64,000 nt of DNA from positions 2,030,501-2,094,500 of the forward strand of contig JARFIW010001109.1 of NCBI GenBank assembly GCA_036346225.1, given 5' to 3'. Made by a program: the position numbers and the translations under genes. Positions 43,989-56,334 of the stretch are shown in pieces. The stretch's first letter is position 1; every line of letters starts with the position of its first letter. Under the pieces are notes generated by a model, which saw nothing but the letters and a program-made list of their open reading frames with translations, was not told where the DNA came from and did no database searches. This stretch comes from Platerodrilus igneus. Taxonomy: Eukaryota; Arthropoda; Insecta; Coleoptera; Lycidae.

Positions 43989-46900
43989 TTCAAATTTAAA
44001 TAGAAAGTGGTATATTTACGAAACGCACTGTTACGTGTCGAATTTATTTAAAAATCTGAGTTAATTTTGCTTTACAAAGGGGAAGTGATGTAACAGTAAA
44101 TAGTGCACGAGCTAGCTTTAAGTGGTGAGGGGTGAATTTTATAAAAACAAATGCAAATTTTTTTAGGGATGTAACCCCATCGCTAAATACTTTACACCTA
44201 CCTGAAAAGGGCTTTGAACCCTATGCCGAATAAAGCCTTTGGGCACCAATCCACATGAATAGATCTTGATTTCAATATCCCTAGAAGATGGGTGTTCCGA
44301 GAGACAGTTTGCAGTGTTCACTAATGTTCGTGGTTGATGCAGCTTTGTGTACACGTTACTCGCCTTCTACTAGTTTAAAATAATAACAAAAACTCCAAGT
44401 CTGGTCCTCCTAACCTATACTATTAAACATGAATACCACTGTAGGTACCAAAAAAACTGGTCAATTCCTAATCGGAGAAATACACGTGCATCTAAAAGAA
44501 AAAGAACAACTTAAATTGATCAATAATATACATCCAAACAAATTAGCTTGTACATATAAATTAGGCGAATCCAATTCTAGTGCTTTTCCATATAGAAGTT
44601 TTTGTGTTTACAATACGCTTTATATAAGCGTGCACCAATGTACAAAGTCCTCGTAATAATAAGTTTTACTTGTTCTTATTATTACAACTCATCAAACTTA
44701 TTAAATATACAACAAGATGAGACGTATAGCAGGTAGAAAGCAAAAATTCAACAACTTGCAAGTTTGTTGGTTTGTATAAAGCTTCAAGCAGCGTTTTAGT
44801 GCAAAAAAAGGGTGACAGATAATCCAGTGCTTCAACTTTCACTTGTAACGGTATTTTTACATTTTGCGTGTAGACTCGCGTTTGGGGAATTGTTTTACTA
44901 ACAATCCCGAGGTTTTAAATACTTTCAGCGTTACTACCTAATTTATAACCTTATCCGCACGTCGATGTCTGCGTAGTTCTGTTCTGCTGTTTGATCTCGA
45001 ATGAATAAAAATAAAAAGTTCCCTTCCCTGATAATCCGTCGATATTTATAAGTTACAACGTTCTAGGGTGTTACCAGACTTTTCTCGTTTACACGGATTG
45101 TGCATCTAAAGTTCGAGACCAATATCATTTTATTTACGTTTACGGTCATCTTGCTCTCACACTTTTGAAAACGGTGCGTTTATTTTCGTTGGTAACATCT
45201 TTTTATGACTGTAAATTTATGAATTTATTAATATTGGGACAATCTATAATGCTTAGATTTTCTTAAATTAGCGTGAGCTCTTAATTCCTTTCATGGTTTT
45301 AGTGAGTTTTATGACTACTGGTGTTGTAGGGTGTGTCAGTCTAACTCCAGAGTCCAATGGTTTGTTTTTAACTTGTGTAAATGTTTACAAATATGCTTCC
45401 CTATGCGGGTTATCTACCAAAATTGGTTTATATTTTTTCTAAATTAATTACGAAGGGTGCAATGTCCCTATCTTGTTTGCTGGTTGTATAGAAAAGCACT
45501 GGGTGTTTTATTGTTCTAATTCTTTATCCTAATTTAATATCACATTGCAACAGCCACGTTATTAAAGTAAACTACTAGAGCTTCTGTAAATATTCCAGGA
45601 TATTTTCGTATTAAATTCCCATTTAACCGACTGAATTCTCCTACATCCTGTCTATTAATTAATATTTGCTTAAATTACGCATTAGCGTTACAACACTCTG
45701 TCGGAATTTAACAATGATGCTGTAGGTAACTTTATATGAAAGTACCACTTAACAGCCGTGCTGAAGACTTTACAATCAATTTAAAAATTCGACAGTATTA
45801 AACTTTGCATAATCGCTTACGAACGTACGTATCTATGGATTGAAACTATTTATATACAAAGATGCGTTTTCTCCAACAACAAATACGACTCTATTTGTCT
45901 ATTCGATTTTCGTATCGATTATTGGAAAAAATGTTGCAGGCTAAACGTCCTCGGTTTAATTCCCGACACCGTGGTGTGCTTTTACTTATAAAAGTGCATG
46001 CCGCGCCTTCTCATGCAAAACAATGTATTCACGTTCTGACCATATAGCAACGCGCACGGAAAGAATTGGATTTGGAAGTAGTATTCTGAAGAACGGATGG
46101 CTATTAAGTAGATAGACACTTTTTGATCTCGTTTATAGGGATTTTATACGAATTTTGTACAAATTTTTATACAAATTACGGGTGTATGTATTAAGATTTA
46201 AAATTGAAAATCTTTTAAACGTCTCAAAATTGCCATACACTGGTGTAGGCGTAAAGCAAAGCCAGAGGTGGATTGTGATAAAACCGGTCGCGTAACAGAT
46301 CCGGGTGTGCAAATGATATGATAGTGAACAATTCGGCGTACCCGTTTAAGGGCGCTAGGGATTGCGAACCGCGAAATAGGTAGCCGTACAACTGATCAAG
46401 CAACAGATCCTTGTACCCGAAGAGTGATGGTCCCATACACTTTGGCGTAACTTAAAGCGACGCTAAAGAGTGCGAAGAGTGGGATGGATTACAATACTGA
46501 CAGTCACGAAACATCACCGAACATGAGATATCCGGTCTCGTAGTGACGCCAAAAAGCATATGTTTTGTCTGAATATATGTCTACCCTGTAGTTTTCAAGA
46601 ATACATGAATAAACAAAATATTGGAATTGTCGATTGGTAAAAATTTTAAAATTGATAGAAGTTGAAAATATATTTATTGAGCTATGCAGCACTAGTTCGC
46701 ATACAATTCGCAATGCAATGCTTTAACGAGCAACGCATCATAAAATAAGTCATAATTTCTTTCAGTTTACATAAATCAGCATATAAGTTCTAGAATCTTC
46801 CATATACTTCGCTAACAGACTCGAGTAGGTACATTTTTACACTTGGAAATAACCTGAGTTAAAATACTCAACAGCACTGAATGGACATAATCCCATCGTC

Positions 46901-47300
46901 GTCTAAAATGCATTTATTTCAGGCAATAAAAGAAGAGCATTTTCAGATATCAAATCACTTCCCTATTTGCTTTCGCTTGCAACCACACGAGAGATTAAGT
47001 AGAATCATCGGTGTATGCACTACGCAATACGCCTTCTGACCTATTAAAGCTGTGTTAGACTTTCCAAATTTTATACGACTATTGTTTATACTCAGAACCC
47101 CTTTTGCTTATCACGGTAGTCGTATCTAAATGGGTTTGTACAATCTGTCTATAGGCGATCCAATACTTCTTCAAATTCGTCAAAAAACTTATGAAGCATT
47201 ATGGAGCATCTGCGCTATAACATTGCCTTCCAATACCACCTGCTACATTAGAACACTGTTCTAGCGTTATAATCGTCACGGAGGGATCCGCTACCTGCGC
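43989..47300. other. Non-coding stretch with repeat fragments
   Basis: At 44060-44125 lies a repeat shared with 22435-22500. At 44205-44225 the minus strand has a perfect B-box match (GGTTCAAAGCC), possibly a SINE remnant. A block at 46230-46490 has higher GC content and internal similarity (ATACACT...GGCGTAA and AACAGATCC units recur). No gene supported. Confidence 0.35.
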
Positions 47301-47598
47301 GCAAAAATTTTTTTCTTAACCGCCCTCCCGAGTGTTTACGTTCGAACAAGTCCTCGGTTAAGTTACTGTTAGAAATAGATAATTATTATTAAAAAAACAC
47401 AAATCACTTAACACGCATATCAGAACAGTCTGCAATTTTAGCAACAAAAAAAAAAGACTGTTTTGAGATGCGTGTAAAGTGATTTGAGTTTTTAAATAGT
47501 AACATCTAATTCTAACAGTAATTTAACCTCAAAAAGCCTATCGCGGGACTTGTTCAAACGTAAAGACTGGGGAGCATAGTTATGAAAAAAATTTTTGC
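47301..47598. mobile_element. Foldback MITE of about 298 bp
   Basis: The two halves are imperfect reverse complements nearly to the centre. Ends are GCAAAAATTTTTTTC (47301) and GAAAAAAATTTTTGC (47598). Inner matching blocks include GTTTACGTTCGAACAAGTCC with its inverse near 47543-47565, and AAATCACTTAACACGC with its inverse near 47470-47490. No coding capacity. The target duplication is unclear. Confidence 0.75.
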
Positions 47599-48385
47599 TA
47601 GAAAATTTGAAGGCACGACTAATCAATTTACAGGACAGAGTTCTATTATACGAACGGATTAAACTGGATACCGTTTTTATTTAGGTACGAACCACCGCCG
47701 TGACCTGGTTATCGAATACGCCACTTTTCGAATATTTCTTGTAATGTACTGAAAATAAAGCTTCTTATTTTTGTGTGACTCTACTACAGTACTGCCATAT
47801 CATTAATGAAAGCTGTTATTTAGCGTCGATGTACACATACAATACTGTTACGCCTTTTTCGCTGCACAAAATTATCTAATACTACGTATAGGAATGTTTT
47901 TAACCCAAAGATAGAGCATTATATTCCCATCCTTATTATTGTAGTATAAATTAGGTAGTTATGCGTAGAAAGAAGTTCGGCTATCAGTTCTCATGATGTT
48001 ATTGAGATTTTTAAACAATGTATGTTGATGCTTTGGTAGATTCTTTAAATTTATTCTGAAGACACTGTGAAAGTATTTTATTGATCATTTTTAACAAACA
48101 CTTGACAGCATAATCATATATCAAAAATATGAAAAGGTAGTCGTAGCAACACAAAGGGAATTAACTGAGTTTATGAAATTTGTAGAACAAGACAATCATT
48201 ATATAAAAATTCTAAATTACAATATTCCCTCTTATTGAATATAATGATTTACCCAATTGACATATTTAAATTTATAACACAATTCAAATGCTCAGTTCTA
48301 CTCAATGGCTTAGCCATCACATCTGCTAGCATTTCATAGCTTAACTGTAGAATGCCTAACTACTGGAGCAAATGTATCTACATAA

Positions 48386-48571
48386 TCAATTCCCTTTTTT
48401 GTGACTAAAACCTTTCGCCACAAGCCTTGCGTTAAACTTATCAATTATTTTTCCACTATAACCCCTTTTAATTTTATACACCCACTTGGTTTCAACTAAA
48501 TTTTTATTTTGAGGTAAGTCTACAAGGCTCCATGTTTTATTTTTATTTATTGATTCAATTTCTAATTGCAT
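48386..48571 (-). pseudogene. Copia reverse transcriptase N-terminal fragment
   Basis: 61 codons with the copia RT opening: N-K-T-W-S-L-V-D-L-P, then K-W-V-Y-K-I-K-R and A-R-L-V-A-K-G-F. It ends before the palm; the rest is missing. Confidence 0.88.
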
Positions 48572-49293
48572 GCCTTGCTACCATTCTTATTTATTGATAT
48601 CCAATATTGCCTCCTTGTAAGTATCTGGTTCTTCGCCATTCAAATTAATACTATAAAGAAGATGATTCAATTTTTAATTAATTCTTTCTCTCAAACGTCT
48701 ATTTTAGGTAAGTTATTTTCATTATGCACACCGCCATTATCTGACAAACAACTATATTCATCCAAATTAGGATTATCATCATATATAATTAAATTATTTT
48801 GGTCTGGGCTATTATGTACGTTATTTAAATTTTGATTCTTTTCGACTTTTGAATCCGCAATTGCTAAACAAGAAACAATATTGTTAATATCTACTGTCTC
48901 CCTTTTATTGCTTATAAGAGATTGTCAATTATCAAGTGATATATTTTCAAAGAAAACTACACTTTTTGTGCCACTACCACTTTAGCTGGCCTATCGAGGT
49001 CTACTAATTTATATTCTTTCATACCCTCCGGATAACCCACAAACATTTTTGTCTCCGCTTTGTAATCCCATTTTTCTCTTTCGGAATATGTACAAACGCA
49101 ATACATCCAAAAACCGTAAGGTGAGATAAATCAATTTTATTTCCACGCCACTTTTTCTCAGGAGTATACCCAACTAATGTCCTTGTGGGTGACCTATTTT
49201 TTAACTAAATAGGCACTTCACATGCATATTGTCGGTACTGCTTTTCTAATCCGCTATCACTAAGCATACATTTAGCCTTATTAAAAACGGTTC

Positions 49294-49812
49294 TTAGCGA
49301 TCTCTCAATAACCCCGTTTTGCTCATGGTCATATGAGACTGATTTTTCATGTTTAATACCGTTGCTACTAAGATAATTTTAAGTTTTCTGTTCACATATT
49401 CACTACCACAATCCGATCTTATTGATTTAATTTGAATTCCTGTTTTTTTTTCAACATAAGGTTTAAACTTTTTAAAATGTATCAAAATTTCGTCCTTAGA
49501 ATTTAAAAATAACCAAATATTTTTCTGGTATAGTCATCTTCTGGTAATAACATAATATAAGAAGATAATATTCTTGGGACCTACCAAATCTGTATGAATT
49601 AATTTTAATTTTTGCATTGTGCGTTTACTACTAGTCTTCGGAAATAAATTCCGTGTCATTTTGCCTTCAATACATGAAATACATGATTCGGTTGATTTAT
49701 ATTTAAAGTTCATACCAACCGACAATTTGTTCTTTAAAACTTTCATACTTGGACCGCTTAAATGATCTAGACGCCGGTGCCAAAGCATCTGATTATTTTC
49801 ATTCTTAATCAT
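49294..49812 (-). pseudogene. Copia GAG-pre-integrase and integrase fragments
   Basis: The frame 49812-49534 carries the pre-integrase motif L-W-H-R-R-L-D-H-L-S, the zinc pair C-I-S-C and the first catalytic Asp region (H-T-D-L-V-G-P). The frame 49485-49294 holds the second Asp region (I-R-S-D-C-G-S-E-Y). Frames between are broken. Confidence 0.85.
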
Positions 49813-50382
49813 AATACTATTAGGAGGAAGGTTTTTGAATTCTCAGAGGTCTGTGCTGAGTTTGTCAAAGTTTCTGCAACATCTAATTGACACTGCTGGT
49901 AGTTGTCCTGACTTTGCCATTGACACTCATACTTTCTGCAGATTAATACACTACAACCATTTCATCAAATTCAGCTACATTTTTGTTTTCTACTAATTCA
50001 CTAACTGATAGCAAATTTGCAGGTAAATTCTGAACATAACATCGTTTACCTTGTGTCTAATTCTGTTTTTCAAATTAGCAGCTGTAAATTGTTAGCTATA
50101 GTAACCGCTTTATAATTTGTATTCTTATTAAAGATATCAAATCAGTTTCTGTTTCTAGAAAAATGATTACTTGTTCCCGAATCTATATAAAACCCTTCTG
50201 ACTCTACCTTTACAGACAATTAGGTGAACAAATTAGATATGTTTACGAGATGGTCGTGGGAAAAATAACTTATCCCTTTTACTTGAATTATTGTTGCTGA
50301 TACTTAAAGTACTTTTCTTCAGATTGTTATCATTTACAATTAATTCCCTCACCACTAGTCTGAACCAACTGATGTCTTACCA

Positions 50383-50568
50383 TTATTCCATTATTACCAT
50401 TATTCTTACCATTAAAATTTCTATTAAATCACCATCCATAGGTTTGCATATTTCCTCTAATTGCCTGATTATTTCTTTAAATTTCAAAATGTAATTGTCT
50501 ATACTTTCATGAGTATTTAATTTTATATCCAACAATTGATCAAGGAGTACGGGCCTGTTTGTTATCAT
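50383..50568 (-). pseudogene. Copia gag fragment
   Basis: 61 codons matching the retrotransposon gag pattern of copia elements (L-L-D-Q-L-L-D-I-K, then I-D-N-Y-I-L-K-F-K-E-I-I-R-Q-L). The position upstream of the integrase pieces on the minus strand is as expected. Confidence 0.6.
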
Positions 50569-51282
50569 AGTTTTTTAATAAAAGGAGCCGATTTAGAGTT
50601 TCTAATCAGTAATTTTAGACCATTTTCTACACTAAGAGCAATTTTTGCTTTAGCCCTCTGTTTTTTCCCTTATCTTTACATAGAGGATTCTCCTATTTAT
50701 CTAATTTTATACGGTCGTATAGATCCTCATGCAATAAACAAATTTCTATTTCATACTTCCAACTTTGATTTTTCTCAATTCCTTATAATTTAATAATATT
50801 CGGGATGGAACTTAAGTATGTTGACATTATGCTTGTTGGACGTGTTTAATCGTTTGTGGACTCTGTAACAGACATAAATTCTCTTTATTATTTAATTTGT
50901 TTTTACTTCTTGGGTCCATGGTCTATTGAAATTTTTAAACAATGTATGTTGATGCTTTGGTGGATTCTTTAAATTTAATCTCAAAATGTTGTATAAAAAT
51001 ATTTAATGTAGAATTTTATGGACAGGTAAAAAAAATTTATGAATTATCAAGTTGGGCTTATAACTTTTATTGAAGTAATTATTATTGTTTAATATAAATA
51101 ACAGACAGGGTTATTAAAAATTATTATGCTAAAAGAGTACAGTTATTAAAGATTATAACTTCAACACGAAACACAGTGAAAGAATTGTATTAATTGTGTT
51201 GAACAAGCACTTAAAAGCTTAACTGTAGGCACTCTATATGCGATTCTGTTGGCACATTTTAGTATTAACACCATCCGAATAG

Positions 51283-51562
51283 ATGGTGCCCACAATTTTA
51301 ACAGCAATTATTGAATGTCATTTATCTGACATTAATTTGACGGTTAGAATTATTGCTTATTTAACCGTAGCGTTATTTAAAGATTGTTTAATTCGAATTG
51401 CTAAATTTCTAAAATTCATCGTGAGTTATGATTTTGATAATCGACTTCTTGAATATATCCAGGTGTGTGATTAAAAAACTTCAATTAAGTTGACTTAAAA
51501 TTACATCAATGTTGTTTTTGTAGGTACTTATTTCACCTTCAATGGATGTTGTTACATTCTGA
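51283..51562 (+). CDS. Small secreted protein gene, exons 4-5 (C-terminus)
   Basis: Exon 4 (51283-51462, 60 codons) follows a CCGAATAG acceptor with a TATTAAC branch-like site upstream. The TAG just before it rules out any earlier acceptor in this frame. It ends CAG before GTGTGTGA. Intron 4 is 61 bp, ending GTTTTTGTAG. Exon 5 (51524-51562) gives 12 codons and a TGA. The segment is hydrophobic and helical, with two Cys. Phase 0 throughout, compatible with exon 3. Exon 4 begins with ATG, so it could instead start an independent 72-residue product. Confidence 0.5.
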
Positions 51563-53415
51563 TATCGAATGGACAAATAATTTATTGTAAAACTGAAAAT
51601 TAAGAAAAACTGATATCTTAAAGTTAAAGCTTGATGTTTGTTAACACATTACTTTTTTAGGGGAGATTCATGTTTATTAATTTTTGTAACAAATAGTAGA
51701 ATAATGGGTTACGTATTTTTATCCGAATCGTAGATTATGGATATGTTTTCTATAATGTGAAAGGTTGTGGAAATAAGAATTCCACTAGGCATAGATTTCA
51801 AATCATTATCAGAATAAAATACGTTTTGATGATTGCTTTTTTTTTAATTTGTAAACAATGGCCAGTGTTTTGTTGTATTTGTCAATAGTACCTGAAATCA
51901 GTTTTTCTTCTTCCTATAATATACAATAGGCCAATAATATATTTTGGTAAAATGTTCTGTTTATTTTAATTTCTTAAAATACATATATGATGTACAAGTT
52001 TATATCTTCAGTTTTATTAATTTGACCTATATACATACATAAAGTTTGTATGTAGTTCATTTTAATGAAATATGGAAATATCAATTTTTGCATCTATAAC
52101 ATAGACAAACCTTTAGATAGGTAACTTCAGTATGAAAAGAGATGCAAATAAAACGCGCCATGTGGCTGCATGTTGAACTATTTTACACAAAGCGCCAAAT
52201 TTAAAACTATATTATAGGAAACCTACCTACTCAAATTGGCATTGGTTGCCCAAAATTAACTTTTAAAATTTGAAGGATACTATTAAATGAAACTGTTTAG
52301 GTCAATTTATTTCGGCTTCTTATATATATTTCTACTAATTATGGACAATAAAGAACATCATGTTTAATGCTATAATTTCTACTGTACAGAATAGTATCAA
52401 AGTTACACAAATTATAGGAATAATAAATTACAAACATTATTGCTTAATGTTAACATAAGTATATTTTTAAAAATATGTGCTTATTTTATCACAGGTATAC
52501 AATGAAATTGTAACTAAAAATCTACTTACGCAAGTATGACGGTAAAAATACAGCCACCCTACAAAAATAATGAACATTAACCATAATTTCTAATTTGATA
52601 TTTAATCTAGCAGCGTTGTCAGTATACTCGAAGAAAATACTTAATTTGGGTTTTTTAAGAATCCGCTGAAAGTTTTTGAAATATCTTTTACTTAATTACG
52701 AATAACCACTCGCATATATGTAAAGAAAATATTTACAAATGTTTCAATTAGTTCCCGTAAAAATTGTTTGAGAATTTAAAACGGTGTCGCTAACAACACT
52801 TGTAAACTCCTTGTGAAAGATTTCATTATTTCATACAAATATGAACTAATAAATTGATATTTTAAAAATAAACACGATCGAATAACAAACATCAAGTTGA
52901 AATAATCGACTATCACGGCATAACCTTGGAGAATTTGTTTTACTGGAAAATGGCTACGAAAGCCTGAATACTACTATTGTTTACTCCACTCAACTAATTT
53001 GACAACATTTTAGAAAAAGTCAAGGTGTCACCACCAAGCAATATGCGGCTGTCATAAAAAAAATTTAAGCAAAATTTTATCTGCATATTTTGCATGAGGA
53101 TAAGCTGTAGGTACCACGTTAGACATTTTCATTAACCATTAAAAGTTCAACAAAATTCAGAATTTACAGCTGTGGTAGAATATTTAAATCTGTCGCCATT
53201 TAAAAATAGTAGTTGTAGACAAAATCTTAAATGAACTTGAATTTTCATCTAAACACCTAATACCTCAGGTGCTTAGGCCTAAATCAAATAAAATGCTAAT
53301 ACGATTTGGGAAGTACCTAAAGTTTGTTATTCTATATGGTAGCTACCGTTTTTGGTATTATGATATTTTTGTAAGTAGAATGCTTCTTGGTTGACTGGTA
53401 TTTAAAAAAAGTAAT
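51563..53415. other. AT-rich non-coding stretch
   Basis: No gene. An AATAAA at about 51813 could serve the gene ending at 51562. Confidence 0.4.
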
Positions 53416-53829
53416 TGTTGGAGAAACAATGGGACAATTTACACTAAGCGTGAAACCCCAGATTATTTCCTTAGAGCAAGTGGACTGTGACTTGAGGGTA
53501 GTGTTGCGATAAAATACTCTTAGCGTTAAATCAAACAATGATCATGCACTTACCTTAATGTTCATACTGTTGGCTTCTACGGAAGTGGTTAACAGCATTC
53601 AAACCAGAACAAATCTCCGCTGACGGATTATGTAGAAGCGCAGTAGCACACACATTCACCAAAAAATGTATATTGTTTTAATACATGACCGCACGGGCCG
53701 AATGCTTCGAAACGAGTGTACAAAACCAGTGCTAGATAAGACCGCCTGGTTTATCGCAAAACAAAACCTTGACTGTTTAAAATAAATAACATTGAAATGA
53801 AGAGTGGCGTTCTAACCCAATTTTGAACA
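53416..53829 (-). repeat. 3' LTR of the BEL/Pao element
   Basis: Direct repeat of 59518-59931, 414 bp, with two substitutions (T/G in the CTTAGCGxTAAATC context and T/C in the TTGGCTxCTACGG context). Confidence 0.95.
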
Positions 53830-53830
53830 T

Positions 53831-53842
53831 ACCCCCCACCCA
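53831..53842 (-). other. Polypurine tract of the BEL/Pao element
   Basis: The minus strand reads GGGTGGGGGGTA directly before the LTR start. Confidence 0.75.
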
Positions 53843-54022
53843 AAATAATTAAATTTTGATAGCTAAAAGGGGTGAAGAAAAGAAAAGAAAAGAAAAAAAG
53901 GGAGAAATTAAAAAAAATGCAAATAAGCTCTATTGGTGTAGTTGTGTAGAGATAAAACGAGAAAATAAAGAAACTCTAAAGAATGATCAATTAATGTGAT
54001 TGTTGATCACGTCATATTAATT

Positions 54023-55501
54023 TTAAGGAGGTGAAAGCGGTACCACCTTATTTATTGGTCGTACCGTTTCACCTGAGGGTGTCGTCAACCGAACAACACG
54101 TACTATCCCGTCACTTCCAGGTATCAGCTTTGTTACCCTTGCTAAAGGACAACACGCAGGGAGTGTACCTGGGGTCAAGTACAACACCAGATCGCCTTCT
54201 TCCAACTGTTTGGTCGGGGTATTCCATTTGGGCCTATGCTGAAGGGTGTGGAGGTATTCATTTGACCAACGCTTCCAGAACCCCTGGATTAACTGTTGAC
54301 AAAGCCGCCAACGAGTGAGTCTGTTAGTAGGAATGTTTGTCAAATCTACTTCGGGTCGTGCCCGAATAGGACCGCCTGTCAGTAAATGTGCCGGCGTCAA
54401 TGCATCAATTCCATCATCGGGTGAAACTGGTAAGGAGCAAAACGAGCGAGAGTTTAAAATGCCCTCAATTTTAATAACGATTGTGTTAAATTCTTCTGCA
54501 GTAAATTGGTTGCTACCAATTATTCTCTTTAAATGGAATTTAACAATTATGATTCTTGCCTCCCACAATCCACCGAAGTGGGGTGCGTAGGGAGGATTAA
54601 AGGACCATTCAATGCCCCGAATAGCTAAATAATGTGCAATCTCGGGCTTAGACGAGTCAAAAAATTTTGAAATTTCAGAAATTTCTCTAGCAGCACCGCG
54701 GAAGTTCCGTCCTTGATCGGAATAAAATTTCGCCGGAAGTCCGCGTCTAGAAATGAATCTATCTAGTGCGGTCAGACATGCTTGGGAAGTTAACAAGGTG
54801 ACGAGTTTGATATGAATGGCACGCGAGACCATGCATATAAACAAAGCAATATATGCCTTCTCATACCTAGCTGTGCGCAGATTCAGTACTTTTACCATAA
54901 AGGGTCCGCCAAAGTCAATCCCCGTGTGTGTGAAACATTTTCCCGGTTCGAGTCGGTAAGCTGGAAGATCCGCCATAGGTGGTTGGATAGGTTCCGCCTT
55001 ATATCGGTAACATGTAAGGCAACGAAATATACGATGTCGAATTAAGTGTCGAATTGAAGGAATCCAAAATCTCCTATTTACGAGGGAATGTACCAGGCGA
55101 TTTCCACCATGGCCCGAGTATATGTGATAATGATCGCATATCAAGATAGCTAATCTGCTGTCCCGCGGAATTAGGTAGGGATATTTAGTAGCAATTGGGA
55201 GCTTTGACTGGCGCAAACGTCCCCACACCATGATTAAACCCACAGGGGAGAGAAAAGGGGACAAATTACGATAATTTTTTATGCAAGGTTGACCCTTTTC
55301 TAATAACAAAATTTCGTTTCGATTGTGCTCGTACTGAGAAATTCTTATAATAAATAACAAAGCGTCATTATATTCAAATGACGTTAAGTTGCCAGTACGC
55401 AGCTGATCGTTTGGAGCATCTAAGTATATAGGCAAAAATTCTTTGTACTTTAACAAAACTTGAATGTCGTAGCAAAATGTCCGTAAATGGTTGAACATCA
55501 A
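54023..55501 (-). CDS. BEL/Pao integrase and C-terminal domain
   Basis: An uninterrupted frame of 492 codons. Residues 110-170 hold an HHCC zinc-binding module (H-G-G-N-R-L-V, later C-L-T-C). The core carries its triad as G-I-D-F-G-G-P-F, Y-S-D-Q-G-R-N-F and F-G-G-L-W-E-A. The C-terminal part (W-R-L-C-Q-Q-L, then E-G-D-L-V-L-Y and R-V-V-R-L-T-T-P) matches the conserved end domain of Pao integrases. The frame continues from a decayed RNase H region upstream, so its ATG is not the true start. Confidence 0.92.
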   Translation of the reverse strand: MMFNHLRTFCYDIQVLLKYKEFLPIYLDAPNDQLRTGNLTSFEYNDALLFIIRISQYEHNRNEILLLEKGQPCIKNYRNLSPFLSPVGLIMVWGRLRQSKLPIATKYPYLIPRDSRLAILICDHYHIYSGHGGNRLVHSLVNRRFWIPSIRHLIRHRIFRCLTCYRYKAEPIQPPMADLPAYRLEPGKCFTHTGIDFGGPFMVKVLNLRTARYEKAYIALFICMVSRAIHIKLVTLLTSQACLTALDRFISRRGLPAKFYSDQGRNFRGAAREISEISKFFDSSKPEIAHYLAIRGIEWSFNPPYAPHFGGLWEARIIIVKFHLKRIIGSNQFTAEEFNTIVIKIEGILNSRSFCSLPVSPDDGIDALTPAHLLTGGPIRARPEVDLTNIPTNRLTRWRLCQQLIQGFWKRWSNEYLHTLQHRPKWNTPTKQLEEGDLVLYLTPGTLPACCPLARVTKLIPGSDGIVRVVRLTTPSGETVRPINKVVPLSPP

Positions 55502-56334
55502 TTGCGGACAACAAGGCTTGAGGTGTCATAGGGGTAGAAACGTCTAACCCTTATGCAGGCGAGTATTCAAATGTACTACCTGGCCATTCAGAAATGTTCC
55601 GATATATGAAGTGGGGCCCTTTCCACCACAAATCACAACAAAGCAGTTCCGATGGCATTAACCCGCGACTTGCCGGGTCAGCGGGATTATCTGCACTAGG
55701 TACATGCCTCCAACGAGCTGTGGGTAGATTTTCGTGATTTGAACAACCCTGTTGGCAAAGAATATTTTTAATCGATGCGGAGGGTGCGAATCCACGACAG
55801 GGTGTTTACTGAATCACTAAAACAAATAGGTTCCTAAAGGTGTAAAGAATCAAATGCTGGGGAAGTAGACTTCATAAGTTTTGATAGAAGACATGCCGCC
55901 CCTAATTCGAAACGTGGTATCGTCCACGTTTTTAGTGGAGCCACGCGAGTTTTTGAAATTATTAAATTTATGAAAATTTGGCCATCAACCTCTAATCGTA
56001 AATAAATAACTGCAGCCATGCCAAGCTCGCTAGCGTCAGCAAAACCTACCATGAGACCTTTTACTTCACCTACTTTCCATACACAGCGCGGAATAGACAC
56101 GTTTTCAAGAAGTGGTAATTCGGCTTGAATTTGATTTCACTTCTGTAACACTACGGCAGGGAGTTCGTCATCCCATCCTACCTTTAGTAACCACAATTGT
56201 TGAATAAGAGCTTTAAGTATAAAAGTAAATGGACTGATGTATCCATTAATGTCAAAGGTTCGCGCAATACGGGAAAGAATGCCCTTTCGATGGTGTTGTA
56301 TCAGAGGCATTTCGAACTTTGCATTTAAGTACAT
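55502..56334 (-). pseudogene. BEL/Pao RNase H region, broken
   Basis: Pieces in different frames are recognisable. 56334-56137 is the RT-RNase H connection (G-I-L-S-R-I-A-R-T-F-D, then G-W-D-D-E-L-P). 56100-55834 holds the first RNase H Asp (V-G-F-A-D-A-S-E-L-G-M-A-A-V-I-Y). The region to about 55570 carries W-R-H-V-P-S-A-D-N-P-A-D-P-A-S-R-G-L and W-W-K-G-P. At least two frameshifts separate them. Confidence 0.85.

Larger units (their letters stand above)
48003..51230 (-). mobile_element. Copia-type LTR element remnant
   Basis: LTR-like direct repeats at 48003-48115 and 50927-51230 share TGARATTTTTAAACAATG and the following 35 bases, and later blocks (ACAGTGAAAG, AACAARCACTT). The left copy lacks about 180 internal bases. 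Between them, on the minus strand, lie decayed gag, GAG-pre-integrase, integrase and RT pieces in copia order. Beside the right LTR the minus strand reads CCATGGACCCAAGAAG, which resembles the tRNA-Met-derived primer site of copia. Confidence 0.75.

Noticed and set aside
53332..53538. 68-codon minus-strand frame
   Set aside because: Lies across the boundary of the BEL/Pao LTR and has no domain.
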